64,000 bases of DNA from Actinomyces sp. oral taxon 897 (GTDB lineage: Bacteria; Actinomycetota; Actinomycetes; Actinomycetales; Actinomycetaceae). The stretch covers positions 806,001 through 870,000 of the forward strand of contig NZ_CP027236.1 of the NCBI RefSeq assembly GCF_002999235.1, read 5' to 3'. Both the position numbers and the translations under genes were made by a program. The notes below the pieces were generated by a model. The model searched no databases. It was given only the letters and a program-made list of their open reading frames with translations, and had not been told where the DNA came from. This document shows, one piece after another, positions 17,552-28,370 of the stretch (position 1 is the stretch's first letter; each line of letters begins with the position of its first letter).

Positions 17552-18529
17552 TCACTGCCTCCCCAGGTCCCGGTGCTGGACCACGACGTCCAGGCCGCGG
17601 GCGCGCAGGCGGGCGGCAATGCGCTCGGCGGAGGCCACGGAGCGGTGCCTGCCGCCGGTGCAGCCCACGGCGAGGGTCACGTAGGGCTTGAGCTCGTCGA
17701 GGTAGCGCGGCAGGGCCGGGGCCAGCAGGTCGGCGTAGGCGTCGACGAAGGCGGCGGCGCCGTCCTGGGCGAAGACGTAGTCGGCCACGGGCGCGTCGCG
17801 GCCGGTGAGGTGGCGCAGCTCGGTGACCCAGTAGGGGTTGGGGATGAAGCGCACGTCCAGGACGTGGTCGGCGTCCAGGGGCAGGCCGTGTTTGAAGCCG
17901 AAGCTCACGACGTTGACCTGTAAGGCGATGTCGGACTCGTCGGCGACCAGGTCGCGGACTTGGCGGGCCAGGTCGTGGACGGACAGGTCGGAGGTGTCGA
18001 TGACGGTGTCGGCCATGGAGCGCAGGCCGCCCAGCAGGGTGCGTTCCTTGGTAATGCCCTCCAGGACCGAGGTGGTGCCCAGGGGGTGGGGGCGGCGGTT
18101 GGACTCGAACCTGCGGACCAGGGCGGCGTCGGAGGCGTCCAGGAACAGGAGGCGGACGTCGGTCCCGGACTCGCGGACCTGGCGGAGGTAGGTCATGAAG
18201 GAGGCGAAGAACTCCCGGCTGCGTACGTCCACGACGGCGGCCAGGCGGTGGACGCCGGCGCCGACGGTGGTCATCATGCCGGCCAGGGCGGGCAGGAGCT
18301 GGGGCGGGATGTTGTCCACGACGTACCAGTCGAGGTCCTCCAGGGCCATGGCGGCCCGGGAGCGGCCCGCGCCCGACATGCCGGTGACGATAATCATCTC
18401 GGGGCGCCCGGCCGGGGAGACGGGCGGGGCCGCGGCGTCCATGGCGGGGATCTCCGCGGGTACGGTGTCCGGGCGGGGCGAGCGGGTGCGTGGGGGGCGT
18501 GCCCGTGGGGGGCGGTCCTGGGCGTCCAT
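17552..18529 (-). CDS. rapZ: RNase adapter RapZ family P-loop protein
   Basis: P-loop NTPase of the RapZ/YvcJ family, 325 residues. A disordered Pro/Arg-rich N-terminus of about 43 residues precedes the nucleotide site VTGMSGAGRSRAA (50-57, with the actinobacterial Arg in place of the usual Lys). The C-terminal domain has FKHGLPLDADHVLDVRFIPNPYW and the anion-binding CTGGRHRSVASAERIA. In E. coli it guides RNase E to the glmS-regulating sRNA; in actinobacteria the role is less clear. Many relatives place uvrC directly upstream; here uvrC lies 6 kb away. Confidence 0.92.
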   Translation of the reverse strand: MDAQDRPPRARPPRTRSPRPDTVPAEIPAMDAAAPPVSPAGRPEMIIVTGMSGAGRSRAAMALEDLDWYVVDNIPPQLLPALAGMMTTVGAGVHRLAAVVDVRSREFFASFMTYLRQVRESGTDVRLLFLDASDAALVRRFESNRRPHPLGTTSVLEGITKERTLLGGLRSMADTVIDTSDLSVHDLARQVRDLVADESDIALQVNVVSFGFKHGLPLDADHVLDVRFIPNPYWVTELRHLTGRDAPVADYVFAQDGAAAFVDAYADLLAPALPRYLDELKPYVTLAVGCTGGRHRSVASAERIAARLRARGLDVVVQHRDLGRQ

Positions 18530-18571
18530 ACCACCACCTTCTCACGGACGGCCCTGGCCGCGCTGGAGTGT

Positions 18572-18598
18572 GGCTACCGGTGTGTGGCGCCGGTAGCC
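18572..18598. promoter_or_regulatory. inverted repeat in the rapZ-purT divergent region
   Basis: GGCTACCGG (18572-18580) and CCGGTAGCC (18590-18598) form a perfect 9-bp dyad with a 9-base spacer. It lies 37 bases before the purT ATG and 42 bases before the divergent rapZ ATG. It could be a leader hairpin or an operator; no family match is claimed. Confidence 0.3.
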
Positions 18599-18635
18599 TG
18601 GGCGGTGTCGTCCCTACCGTTTGCCAAGGAGCATG

Positions 18636-19883
18636 ATGAGCGACGTCGTTGCCGCCCCCCACGGGGGCCCGGGAGCCCCGGTTATCGGTACCCCCTGGAC
18701 GGGCTGTGCCACCAGGGTCGCGCTGCTGGGGGCGGGTGAGATCGGTAAGGAGGTGGCGATCGCGCTGACCCGCCTGGGCGTGGAGGTCACGGCCATCGAC
18801 CGCTACGAGGGCGCCCCGGCCCAGCAGGTGGCGCACAACGCGCTGACGGTAGACATGGGTGACCCGGCGGCGCTGACCGCGGCGGTCCTCTCCAGCGGGG
18901 CGGACGTCGTGGTCCCCGAGATCGAGGCGCTGGCCACCGACGCCCTGGTGGCCCTGGAGGCCGGGGGGCGGGTGCGGGTGGTGCCCACGGCCCGGGCCGT
19001 GCAGCTGACAATGAACCGGGAGGGGATCCGGCGGCTGGCGGCTGAGGAGCTGGGGCTGGCCACCAGCCCCTACGCCTTCGCCTCCGGCCCCCAGGAGCTG
19101 GCTCGGGCGGCGCAGGACGTGGGCTTCCCCTGCGTGGTCAAGCCGGTCACCTCCTCCTCGGGCCACGGGCAGTCGGTGGTGCGCGGCCCTGACGAGCTCG
19201 CCGCGGCGTGGCGCCATGCGGCCGATGACGGCCGGGTGGACCGCGGGCGGGTGATCGTCGAGGGGTTCGTGGACTTCGACGCCGAGGTCACGCTGCTGAC
19301 GGTGCGCTCGCGCGACCCGCGCACCGGCGGGACGGTGACGGGCTTCTGCGCCCCCATCGGGCACAGGCAGGTGGGTGGGGACTACGTGGAGTCCTGGCAG
19401 CCCCAGGCCCTGGCCCCGGTGGTCCTGGAGCAGGCCCGGGCGGTGGCGCAGCGGGTGACGGAGGCCCTGGGCGGCTGGGGCGTGTTCGGGGTGGAGCTGT
19501 TCGTCCGCGGCGAGAAGGTGCTGTTCTCGGAGGTCTCCCCCAGGCCCCACGACACCGGCCTGGTGACGTTGGCCAGTCAGCGTCTGAACGAGTTCGAGCT
19601 GCACGCCCGGGCCCTGCTGGGGCTGCCGGTGGACACCTCGCTGCGCTGCCCGGGCGCCTCGGTGACGATCAGGGCCGGTGGGGACTCGGCGCCGGGCCAG
19701 GGGGTGAGCTTTGCCGGCGTGGAGGCCGCGCTCGCCGTTAAGGGCGTCGACCTGCGCCTGTTCGGCAAGCCCGAGGCGCACCCGGGCCGGCGCCTGGGGG
19801 TGGTGGTGGCGTGCGCCGAGGACGTGGGTACCGCCCGGGCCCGGGCGGCGACGGCGGCCGCGTCGGTGCGTCCCAGCGTGTGA
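18636..19883 (+). CDS. purT: formate-dependent GAR transformylase PurT
   Basis: ATP-grasp enzyme that makes formylglycinamide ribonucleotide from GAR, formate and ATP in purine synthesis; 415 residues. It has an N-terminal pre-ATP-grasp fold ([22 protein letters not shown]), the motif [15 protein letters not shown], an ATP-grasp domain with [18 protein letters not shown] and [27 protein letters not shown], and a C-terminal domain with [16 protein letters not shown]. Two ATGs are adjacent; I chose 18636, 4 bases after AAGGAG, over 18633. It is transcribed alone and converges on bglA. Confidence 0.93.
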   Translation: MSDVVAAPHGGPGAPVIGTPWTGCATRVALLGAGEIGKEVAIALTRLGVEVTAIDRYEGAPAQQVAHNALTVDMGDPAALTAAVLSSGADVVVPEIEALATDALVALEAGGRVRVVPTARAVQLTMNREGIRRLAAEELGLATSPYAFASGPQELARAAQDVGFPCVVKPVTSSSGHGQSVVRGPDELAAAWRHAADDGRVDRGRVIVEGFVDFDAEVTLLTVRSRDPRTGGTVTGFCAPIGHRQVGGDYVESWQPQALAPVVLEQARAVAQRVTEALGGWGVFGVELFVRGEKVLFSEVSPRPHDTGLVTLASQRLNEFELHARALLGLPVDTSLRCPGASVTIRAGGDSAPGQGVSFAGVEAALAVKGVDLRLFGKPEAHPGRRLGVVVACAEDVGTARARAATAAASVRPSV

Positions 19884-19889
19884 GGCGCG

Positions 19890-19966
19890 CCGGGGCCCGC
19901 GCGGGCCCCGGGGGACGGCCCCGGCCGGTACCTGACCGAGCCTCTGGTGGCCGGGCCAGGTACCGG
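19890..19966. terminator. two dyads between convergent purT and bglA
   Basis: Immediately after the purT stop is the self-complementary block CCGGGGCCCGCG (19890-19901) and its mirror to 19911. A second dyad, CCGGTACCTG (19925-19934) with CAGGTACCGG (19957-19966), follows. They lie between convergent stops and are probably bidirectional terminators. Confidence 0.5.
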
Positions 19967-19993
19967 GCTGTGCCGGGCTGTGCGCTGTGCCGG

Positions 19994-21481
<1,488 letters not shown>

Positions 21482-23347
21482 TCAGTGGTCGATCTCGACC
21501 ACGGTGGTGGCGGTGGTGACAGGGCCGTCCACGACGGGCACGACGGCGCCCAGGGAGGCGGTGTTGGTCACCACCAGGACGGTCGTGGGGTCGTAGCCGG
21601 CCTGCCGCACCGCGGCCAGGTCCACGTCCACCAGGGGGTCGCCGCGGTCCACCCGCTGCCCCGCGCCCACCCTGGGGCTGAAGCCCTCGCCCTTGAGGTT
21701 GACGGTGTCCAGGCCGACGTGGACGAGGACCTCGACGCCGTCGTCGGTCCTAATGCCGTAGGCGTGGCCGGAGTCCATGGCGGTCACCACGGTGCCCGCC
21801 ACCGGGGCGCGCACGTGTCCGTCGGAGGGGACGATGCCGACGCCGTTGCCCAGCGCCCCGGAGGAGAAGACGGGGTCGGCCACCTTCTCCAGGGGCGTGG
21901 CGGTGCCGGCCACGGGCGCGGTCAGGGCGGTGGTGGGCTCGGCGTCCGACGCGGTCGTCGGCGCGGCCGGGGCCTGCGGCCTGCCCTCCACGGCGTCGTC
22001 CTTGACCCCGAAGAAGAAGGTGAGGGCGAAGGCGATAAAGACGGCGAGGACGACGCCGAAGGCCCACAGGGGGAAGTTCGGGGTCTCGAGGTAGGCGGGC
22101 AGCCCGATGAGGGACGGGAAGACCCCGGCCTGGGAGACGCGGCCTCCGGCGATGGCCCCGATGGCGCCGCCGATGGCGCCGCCGACGACACCGAAGTAGA
22201 AGGGGAGCTTGCGCGGCAGGTTGACACCGTAGATCGCGGGCTCGGTCACGCCGGCCAGGAACCCGGACAGGGACGCCGGCCCGGCGAGCCCCTTCGTCTT
22301 CTTGTCCCTGGTGCGGATCATGACGGCGAGGGTCGAGGCGGCCTGGGCGAGGACAGCCGCCTCGATCGGGCCGTAGATCAGGGAGTAGCCGTTGGACGTG
22401 ATCTCCTGGGTCATAATCGGCACGAGGCCCCAGTGCAGGCCGAACATGACGAAGACCTGCCAGAACCCGCCGATGACGATCCCGCCGACGACGGGGACAG
22501 TGACGAAGAGCCACTGGACGCCGGAGGCGATGCCGTTGGCGATGATCGTGGTCACCGGGCCGATCGTGAGCAGGGTGAGCGGGACCATAATGAGGACCGT
22601 GATCCACGGCGTCATAAAGTTGCGGAAGGAGCTGGGGATAAAGCGGTTGCAGCAGCGCTCGACGTAGCCCTGGACCCACACCGCGACAATGATCGGGAGC
22701 ACCGACGACGTGTAGCTCATAATGACGAGCGGAATACCCATGAAGGTGTGCGAGGCCCCGTCGTTCATGGCGATGATGGAGGGGTAGACGAGGGCGCCGG
22801 CGATCGCCATGGCGGTGAACTGGTTGGTCTTGAAGTGGCGTGCCGCCGTGACCGCCAGGACGAGCGGGAGGAAGTTCATGAACGCGTCCGCGGCGGCGTA
22901 GAGCACCTTGTAGGTGTCGGACGTGTCACTGATCCAGCCGAAGGTGAGGAACATGGCGAGGAACGCCTTGAACAGGCCGGTTCCCGCCAGCGTCCACAGC
23001 ATCGGGGAGAAGATCGCGGAGACGAGCCCGATAAAGGCGTCGAGCGGGTTGCGCCTCTCCTTCGGCCCGCTCTCCCCCGAGTCCGCGCCCAGGCCGGGGA
23101 GGAGCCTCGTCAGCTCCTCGTAAAGGATGGGCACGTCGTTGCCAATGACCACCTGGTACTGGCCGCCGGCCTGGACCACGGTAACCACCCCGTCGAGCGC
23201 CTTAATGCCCTCGGTGTCGGCCTTGGAGACGTCCTTGAGGACGAAGCGCAGGCGGGTGGCGCAGTGGTTCATGGCGGAGACGTTGTCCTCACCCCCCACG
23301 CGCTCCAGCAGGCGCGGCGCCAGTGCCGCGTAGTCCGTCTTCGCCAT
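21482..23347 (-). CDS. bglF: PTS beta-glucoside permease EIIBCA
   Basis: Membrane sugar transporter of the phosphotransferase system, 621 residues with domains in the order IIB-IIC-IIA. IIB has phospho-cysteine C29 in MNHCATRLRFVLKD. IIC (about 100-455) has some ten membrane segments and the GVTEPAIYGVNLPRK motif. After a Thr/Ala-rich linker, IIA ends with HVRAPVAGTVV and the phospho-histidine in VEVLVHVGLDTVNLKGEGF near 541. It phosphorylates beta-glucosides during import. Expression is probably under antitermination by the adjacent BglG-type protein through the RAT/terminator at 23393-23459. Confidence 0.95.
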   Translation of the reverse strand: MAKTDYAALAPRLLERVGGEDNVSAMNHCATRLRFVLKDVSKADTEGIKALDGVVTVVQAGGQYQVVIGNDVPILYEELTRLLPGLGADSGESGPKERRNPLDAFIGLVSAIFSPMLWTLAGTGLFKAFLAMFLTFGWISDTSDTYKVLYAAADAFMNFLPLVLAVTAARHFKTNQFTAMAIAGALVYPSIIAMNDGASHTFMGIPLVIMSYTSSVLPIIVAVWVQGYVERCCNRFIPSSFRNFMTPWITVLIMVPLTLLTIGPVTTIIANGIASGVQWLFVTVPVVGGIVIGGFWQVFVMFGLHWGLVPIMTQEITSNGYSLIYGPIEAAVLAQAASTLAVMIRTRDKKTKGLAGPASLSGFLAGVTEPAIYGVNLPRKLPFYFGVVGGAIGGAIGAIAGGRVSQAGVFPSLIGLPAYLETPNFPLWAFGVVLAVFIAFALTFFFGVKDDAVEGRPQAPAAPTTASDAEPTTALTAPVAGTATPLEKVADPVFSSGALGNGVGIVPSDGHVRAPVAGTVVTAMDSGHAYGIRTDDGVEVLVHVGLDTVNLKGEGFSPRVGAGQRVDRGDPLVDVDLAAVRQAGYDPTTVLVVTNTASLGAVVPVVDGPVTTATTVVEIDH

Positions 23348-23392
23348 TGGTATCCTCCTTGATCCGGCGAACCTGTGCGGGGGAATAAAAAA

Positions 23393-23459
23393 GACCCGAG
23401 ACCCCGCAGCGTGTCAGCGCATACGTGCCTCAGGTCTTGCCCCCTCGGGTCACAATCCT
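23393..23459 (-). promoter_or_regulatory. RAT antiterminator site overlapping a terminator, upstream of bglF
   Basis: Read on the minus strand, a ribonucleic antiterminator (RAT) sequence lies at 23459-23432: AGGATTGTGACCCG, then GGGGGCAAGACCT, matching the bgl/sac RAT pattern GGATTGTTACTG...GGCAAAACC. Its GACCCGAG (23451-23444) is also the 5' half of a terminator whose 3' half CTCGGGTC is at 23400-23393, followed by six T (23392-23387). RAT and terminator are thus mutually exclusive, the classical BglG/LicT switch. It lies between the antiterminator gene stop and the permease start. Confidence 0.9.
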
Positions 23460-23486
23460 GGGAGCCCTCACGGGCCCGTGGTTATT

Positions 23487-24398
23487 CTACGGCGACCGGT
23501 ACCCTGCCGGACAGGTCTCACGCATATGATCCACCTCACCTTCATGGCCGGTCGGCGGGCGTGCGGCGGCCGCGTCCTCGAGACGGGCCACGTGCACCGT
23601 CAGGTAGGCGACCTCGTCCTCGGAGACGGTGGTACCGAGCCTCAGCTCGAGGAGGTCCCTGACGCGCCGGGCGACCTGGTAGGCGTGCGGCCGGGCCTGG
23701 CACAGCGCGGCCCCGATGGTGGAGGCGGCGCCGTCGGCGACCTGGATCCCGCTGCGGGCCCGGGCCAGGAAGTAGCGCAGGTGCGCCGCGAAGCGGGCGA
23801 CGTCAATGGAGTCGGGGTCGAGGCCGCTGCCGTAGGCGGCCCGGAGGACGTCCAAGACCTGGCCGATGAGCCGCGACCGGCGGGCGGCCTCCCGGGTCGA
23901 GCGCGCCCCGACGGCGGCGGTGAACAGGTGGAGGGCCAGCGCGACCGCCTCCCCCGCGGGCAGCTGCACGTCCTGGGCCGCGTTGAGCTCGGCCACCATG
24001 GCCTCGGCCAGGGCCAGCTCCTGGGGGTGGAGGTGGGCGGCCTCGGCGCGCAGGGGGTAGTCCATGACCAGTCCCTGGCGTACCCGCTCCATGGCCTGGT
24101 TGACGTGGTCCACGACCGCGACGATGGTGGAGGAGGGCACCCCGGTGCCCAGCTCCCGGGCAGCGCGCCGGAAGACGCGCTCAATGAGGGCCAGGCGCTC
24201 CAGCGGGATCCCGGCGATCACCTCGGCCACGGACTCGGCGTTGTCGGCCGGGACGTAGCGGCGGGCGACGAGCGAGGCGTCCACGTCCTGGCCGGGCCTG
24301 CGCCCGAAGCCGAGGCCGCGGCCGGTGAGGATGGCCTCACGCCCGATCTCGTCGCGCGCCAGTACGACGTTGTTGTTCAGGACCCTCAGGATCACCAT
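23487..24398 (-). CDS. licT: BglG/LicT family transcriptional antiterminator
   Basis: RNA-binding antiterminator of 303 residues. An N-terminal CAT RNA-binding domain (MVILRVLNNNVVLARDEIG, with the family NNNVV motif) is followed by two PTS-regulation domains (about 65-170 and 175-280) carrying the histidines expected to be phosphorylated by EIIB and HPr (for example DHVNQAME and LTVHVARLED). Without substrate the permease keeps it phosphorylated and inactive; with substrate it binds the RAT 30 bases downstream of its own stop. It starts 33 bases after the uvrC stop, so read-through from uvrC is possible. Confidence 0.93.
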   Translation of the reverse strand: MVILRVLNNNVVLARDEIGREAILTGRGLGFGRRPGQDVDASLVARRYVPADNAESVAEVIAGIPLERLALIERVFRRAARELGTGVPSSTIVAVVDHVNQAMERVRQGLVMDYPLRAEAAHLHPQELALAEAMVAELNAAQDVQLPAGEAVALALHLFTAAVGARSTREAARRSRLIGQVLDVLRAAYGSGLDPDSIDVARFAAHLRYFLARARSGIQVADGAASTIGAALCQARPHAYQVARRVRDLLELRLGTTVSEDEVAYLTVHVARLEDAAAARPPTGHEGEVDHMRETCPAGYRSP

Positions 24399-24431
24399 GC
24401 CCTGATTGTGCCACGAATCACGCGAAAGTCC

Positions 24432-26615
24432 TCACGGGGGCGTCCTTCTGTCACGGGGCCCGGAGCCGCCGGGCGCGGGGCCCGGGCCGTTGAGGTAGGC
24501 CAGGATCGTACCCGCCAGGGCCTCCCCGATGCCCCTGACCCGGGTGAGGTCCTCCACGCTGGCACCGCGTAGGCGCCTGACGCTGCCGAACTCCTTGAGC
24601 AGCGCGGCCTGGCGGGCGGGCCCCAGGCCGGGGACCGAGTCCAGGACCGAGCGGGTCATGCCCGCCGAGCGCTTCTTACGGTGGTGGGTGATGGCGAAGC
24701 GGTGAGACTCGTCGCGCAGGTGCTGGAGCAGGTAGAGGGCCGGTGAGGTGCGGGGCAGGATGACGGGGAACTCCTCGCCCGGCACCCACACCTCCTCCAG
24801 GCGCTTGGCCAGGCCCACCAGGGGTACCTCCACGCCCAGGTCGTCCAGGACGGCGCGCACGGCGCGCACCTGGGGCAGGCCGCCGTCGACCACCACCAGG
24901 CTGGGGGCGTAGGAGAAGCGTCTGGCGCGGCCGGTGGCGGGGTCGATCGGGCCGGAGGCAATGGGGAGGCCGTCGTCATCGACGGGCGTGCCGTCGACGG
25001 TCCCGGCGCCCGCGTCCCCGGGCCCGGCGCCCTGCTCGGCGACGAGCCGCCTAAAGCGGCGGGCGAGGACCTCGGCCATGGCGGCGGTGTCGTCCACCGC
25101 CCCGGCCCCGTCCTGGCCGCGGACGGTGAAGCGGCGGTAGTCGGCCTTGCGCGGCGCCCCGTCCTCGAAGACGACCATGGAGGCGACCTGGTAGGTGCCC
25201 TGGGTGTGGGAGACGTCGTAGCACTCAATGCGCAGGGGGGCCTCGGGCAGGTCGAGGGCCTCGGCGAGCTCCTCCAGGGCGGCCGAGCGCTGGGTCAGGT
25301 CCCCGGCCCGGCGGGTCTTGTGCAGGCGCAGGGCCTCCTCGGCGTTCCTGCGCACCGTGTCCATGAGGGCGGCCTTGTCACCGCGCCGGGGGACGCGCAC
25401 CTCCACCCGGCCCCCGCGCAGGCCGCAGAGCCAGTCCGTGACGGCCCCGGCGTCCTGGGGCAGGACCGGCACCAGGATCTCGCGGGGCACCGCGGTGGTG
25501 GCGGTGTGGGCCACGTCGTCCACGCTGGTGGCCGCCCGGCGGGCGGGCCCGGGGGCGGGGTCGGCGCGCGGCGCCGGGTCGGCGGGGGCGCGCTCCCCCA
25601 CGCCCAGGCTCGTGGTGGGGCCAGAGCGCGGGGGCGCGCCCGCGTCCCGCGCCCCGGGGCCCGGGTCGGCGGGGTCGGGCAGGGCCCCGTAGACCTGCTG
25701 GAGCAGCCTGTGGACGAGCTCGGCGTCACCGGGGGCGTCCACCAGGTCGATGACCCACCCGCGCTGCCCGCGCACCCGCCCGCCCCGGACGTGGAAGACC
25801 TGGACGGCGGCGGTGAGCTCGTCGCGTACCAGGGCGAAGACGTCGGCGTCGGTGGCGTCGGGCAGGACGACGGCGTTGCGCTCGACGACCTTGCGCAGGG
25901 CGGCGGCGTCGTCGCGCAGGCGGGCGGCCCTCTCAAAGTCCAGGGCGGCGGCCGCCGCCCTCATCTCGGACTCGACCTGGCGCAGGTAGGGGCCGGTGCG
26001 CCCGGACATGAAGGCGCACAGGTCCTCGGCCAGGGCGCGGTGCTCCGCCTGGCTGACGCGACCCACGCAGGGGGCGGAGCACTTGTCGATGTAGCCCAGC
26101 AGGCAGGGGCGCCCCGAGGCCTGGGCGCGCCGCAGGACCCCGGGGGCGCAGGAGCGCACCGGGAAGACCCGCAGGAGCTGGTCGAGGGTCTCGCGTATGG
26201 ACCAGGCCTGCACGAAGGGGCCGAAGTAGCGGGTCCCGGCCCTGCGGGCCCCGCGCACCACCTGGACGCGCGGGTAGGTCTCGGACATGGTGACCGCCAG
26301 GTAGGGGTAGGACTTGTCGTCCTTGTACATGACGTTGAAGCGGGGGTTGAACTCCTTGATCCAGGAGTACTCCAGCGCCAGGGACTCCACCTCGGTGGAC
26401 ACCACCGTCCACTCCACGGCGGCCGCGGTGGTGACCATGGTGCGGGTGCGCGGGTGCAGGGCGGACAGGTCCTGGAAGTAGCTGGACAGGCGGGCGCGCA
26501 GGCTCTTGGCCTTGCCCACGTAGATGACGCGGCCCTGACCGTCCAGGAATCGGTAGACGCCCGGCGCGGCGGGGATCTCCCCGGGAGCGGGCCGGTAGGT
26601 GGACGGGTCGGCCAT
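24432..26615 (-). CDS. uvrC: excinuclease ABC subunit C
   Basis: Makes both incisions in nucleotide excision repair; 727 residues from the ATG at 26615. The GIY-YIG nuclease is at the N-terminus ([26 protein letters not shown]), followed by a Cys cluster region ([15 protein letters not shown]) and a UVR-type helix ([24 protein letters not shown]). The RNase H-like second nuclease has [21 protein letters not shown] and [10 protein letters not shown]-terminal helix-hairpin-helix motifs are [17 protein letters not shown] and VRGIGEALA. Residues about 310-375 form an unusual Pro/Ala/Gly-rich low-complexity insert, which explains the extra length over the usual 600-650 residues. uvrA is 7 kb away. 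Confidence 0.94.
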   Translation of the reverse strand: MADPSTYRPAPGEIPAAPGVYRFLDGQGRVIYVGKAKSLRARLSSYFQDLSALHPRTRTMVTTAAAVEWTVVSTEVESLALEYSWIKEFNPRFNVMYKDDKSYPYLAVTMSETYPRVQVVRGARRAGTRYFGPFVQAWSIRETLDQLLRVFPVRSCAPGVLRRAQASGRPCLLGYIDKCSAPCVGRVSQAEHRALAEDLCAFMSGRTGPYLRQVESEMRAAAAALDFERAARLRDDAAALRKVVERNAVVLPDATDADVFALVRDELTAAVQVFHVRGGRVRGQRGWVIDLVDAPGDAELVHRLLQQVYGALPDPADPGPGARDAGAPPRSGPTTSLGVGERAPADPAPRADPAPGPARRAATSVDDVAHTATTAVPREILVPVLPQDAGAVTDWLCGLRGGRVEVRVPRRGDKAALMDTVRRNAEEALRLHKTRRAGDLTQRSAALEELAEALDLPEAPLRIECYDVSHTQGTYQVASMVVFEDGAPRKADYRRFTVRGQDGAGAVDDTAAMAEVLARRFRRLVAEQGAGPGDAGAGTVDGTPVDDDGLPIASGPIDPATGRARRFSYAPSLVVVDGGLPQVRAVRAVLDDLGVEVPLVGLAKRLEEVWVPGEEFPVILPRTSPALYLLQHLRDESHRFAITHHRKKRSAGMTRSVLDSVPGLGPARQAALLKEFGSVRRLRGASVEDLTRVRGIGEALAGTILAYLNGPGPAPGGSGPRDRRTPP

Positions 26616-26640
26616 GCACGGCAGCCTACGGGCTCCGCCC

Positions 26641-26727
26641 CCGTCGGCGCCACGGCCCCGGGCCGGGTGGCCCGGGGCGTCCCGGTGGCCCTGCTGCACA
26701 CCGTCGGCGCCACGGCCCCGGGCCGGG
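26641..26727. repeat. 27-bp direct repeat between uvrC and the HAD gene
   Basis: The 27-base sequence beginning CCGTCGGCGCCACGGCCCCG at 26641-26667 recurs without change at 26701-26727, exactly 60 bases later, in the divergent gap of 274 bases. It contains the dyad CCCGGGCCGGG. It is probably a recent local duplication; a paired binding site is also possible. Confidence 0.6.
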
Positions 26728-26889
26728 CCCACGGGCTGGGCAGGCAGTGGTGGTCCATGGGGCGCGCGGCCCCGGTACGAGGGCGGGGGCTCCGGGTCGG
26801 AGCCGGGCACCGGGCCCGGGTATGGTGGTGCCCGGGCGCGGGGCGCCCACGACGACGGGGTCCTGCGGCCCGGGAAGGCGGTTCCTGCA

Positions 26890-27732
26890 ATGGGGCGCAA
26901 CAGCCAGGTCGTCCTCCTGGACGTGGACGGCACCCTCGTGGACTACGACAACCAGCTGCCGCCCTCGGCGGTGCGGGCGGTACGCCGCGCCCGGGCGGCG
27001 GGCAGGCGCGTCTACGTGTGCACCGGACGCTCACGCGCGGAGGTGCCCGAGGAGATCTGGGACATCGGCCTGGACGGCATGATCGGCGGCAACGGCGCCT
27101 ACGTGGAGGACGACGGCCGGGTCCTGCTCCACCGGCACCTGTCCCGGGAGCAGTGCCAGGCGGTCACGGTCTGGCTGCGCGCCCGCGGCCTGGTCTTCTA
27201 CCTGGAGGCCAACTCCGGCCTGTACGCCCCACCGGCCTTCCGCGAGGGGGCCCGCCCCGCTATCCGGTCCTACGCGGCCGGGCGGGGGCGGGACGCGCGG
27301 GACCTGGAGGTGGAGGACGTCCTGACCGGCCTGGTCCTCACCGAGGACCTGGTGCGCGGTGACGTCAACAAGATCAGCTTCGTGCTGTCCTCCTGGGCCG
27401 ACGTGGAGGCGGCCCGGGAGCGCTTCCCCGACCTGCTGGTGGGCTCCTGGGGCGGGCGCGGGCACGAGGCCCTGTTCGGGGACGTCGCCCTGCCCGCGGC
27501 CAGCAAGGTGGAGGCCGTGGACGTCCTGCTCGCCGCTCTCGGGGCCCGCCTGGAGGACACGGTCGCCTTCGGGGACGCCGTGGTGGACATTGGCATGCTC
27601 CGGCACTGCGGCACCGGGGTGGCCATGGGCAACGCCGCCCCGCAGGTCAAGGAGGCGGCCGACCTGGTCACCGACGACGTGGAGGAGGACGGCCTGGCCC
27701 ACGCCTTCGAGCGCCTGGGGCTGACCGGGTAG
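26890..27732 (+). CDS. Cof-type HAD-IIB family phosphatase
   Basis: Haloacid dehalogenase superfamily hydrolase, 280 residues, probably acting on sugar or nucleotide phosphates (substrate not readable). Motif I is [12 protein letters not shown] near 9-20 (nucleophile and acid/base Asp), motif II is the Thr in [12 protein letters not shown], and motif III Lys lies in [15 protein letters not shown]. Motif IV is [25 protein letters not shown], with Asp where the family usually has GDxxND, here GDAVVD. The central cap (about 80-190) is the C2 type that defines subclass IIB. The ATG at 26890 was chosen; the upstream in-frame text is Pro/Arg-rich and unlike protein. tRNA genes follow. Confidence 0.88.
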   Translation: MGRNSQVVLLDVDGTLVDYDNQLPPSAVRAVRRARAAGRRVYVCTGRSRAEVPEEIWDIGLDGMIGGNGAYVEDDGRVLLHRHLSREQCQAVTVWLRARGLVFYLEANSGLYAPPAFREGARPAIRSYAAGRGRDARDLEVEDVLTGLVLTEDLVRGDVNKISFVLSSWADVEAARERFPDLLVGSWGGRGHEALFGDVALPAASKVEAVDVLLAALGARLEDTVAFGDAVVDIGMLRHCGTGVAMGNAAPQVKEAADLVTDDVEEDGLAHAFERLGLTG

Positions 27733-27790
27733 CGGGCGGGTCCGCCGCGCGGTGGTAGCGGGTGGCGGTGTCGCGGCGCCGGGCTGGTGG

Positions 27791-27862
27791 TGGGCGATAC
27801 TGGGATCGAACCAGTGACCTCTTCCGTGTCAGGGAAGCGCGCTACCGCTGCGCCAATCGCCC
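27791..27862 (-). tRNA. tRNA-Val (GAC)
   Basis: A cloverleaf folds on the minus strand: acceptor GGGCGAT/ATCGCCC with A73, D-loop AGCGGTA, anticodon stem CTTCC/GGAAG around loop CTGACAC (anticodon GAC), T-arm ACTGG-TTCGATC-CCAGT. No CCA is encoded. It is the last of three minus-strand tRNAs. Confidence 0.95.
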
Positions 27863-27863
27863 G

Positions 27864-27934
27864 AGGTGGGTACCGGATTCGAACCGGTGTAAACGGCTTT
27901 GCAGGCCGGTGCCTAGCCTCTCGGCCAACCCACC
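27864..27934 (-). tRNA. tRNA-Cys (GCA)
   Basis: Acceptor GGTGGGT/ACCCACC with discriminator U73, which is the identity base of cysteine tRNA. The anticodon loop CTGCAAA gives GCA, and the T-loop is TTCGAAT. It is 71 nt, separated by one base from tRNA-Val. Confidence 0.94.
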
Positions 27935-27972
27935 GCTGAGACGCTGGGGGCTGGGCGCTCCCGGCTCCTCGG

Positions 27973-28045
27973 AGCGGATGACGGGACTCGAACCCGCGAC
28001 CCTCACCTTGGCAAGGTGATGCTCTACCAACTGAGCCACATCCGC
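27973..28045 (-). tRNA. tRNA-Gly (GCC)
   Basis: Acceptor GCGGATG/CATCCGC with U73, anticodon stem CACC/GGTG around TTGCCAA (anticodon GCC), T-loop TTCGAGT. It is 73 nt and the first of the three minus-strand tRNAs, which are probably one transcript. Confidence 0.95.
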
Positions 28046-28194
28046 GTCGCCTCGACCACCCCTGCCGGGGTGCCCGGTGCTGGAGAACCATAACACCCCC
28101 GCCCGGCCCGGACGCAAACGGCGGGCCGGTGATTCACCTCACCGGTCACGGAGTTGCCCCGGTGGGGGCCACCTGGCTAACCTACCTGCGCAGC

Positions 28195-28267
28195 GGGCGA
28201 TTGGCTCAGGGGTTAGAGCGCCTCGTTCACACCGAGGAGGTCACTGGTTCGATTCCAGTATCGCCCA
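28195..28267 (+). tRNA. tRNA-Val (CAC)
   Basis: Plus strand. Acceptor GGGCGAT/ATCGCCC with A73, anticodon stem CCTCG/CGAGG around TTCACAC (anticodon CAC), T-loop TTCGATT. Its acceptor stem equals that of the GAC valine tRNA. It is divergent from the other three and followed by a strong terminator. Confidence 0.95.
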
Positions 28268-28289
28268 CTCCCGGCCCCCGCGGGGGCGT

Positions 28290-28322
28290 ACGGGGTCGGA
28301 GCCCGGGTGGCTCCGACCCCGT
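28290..28322 (+). terminator. terminator of tRNA-Val (CAC)
   Basis: A 13-bp perfect stem ACGGGGTCGGAGC / GCTCCGACCCCGT with a 7-base loop is followed by TTCTCTC. It begins 22 bases after the tRNA and is a convincing intrinsic-type terminator. Confidence 0.8.
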
Positions 28323-28370
28323 TTCTCTCCCTCACCGTACCGCTCCTGGCCGGTAGGCGGTCGCGGGCCC

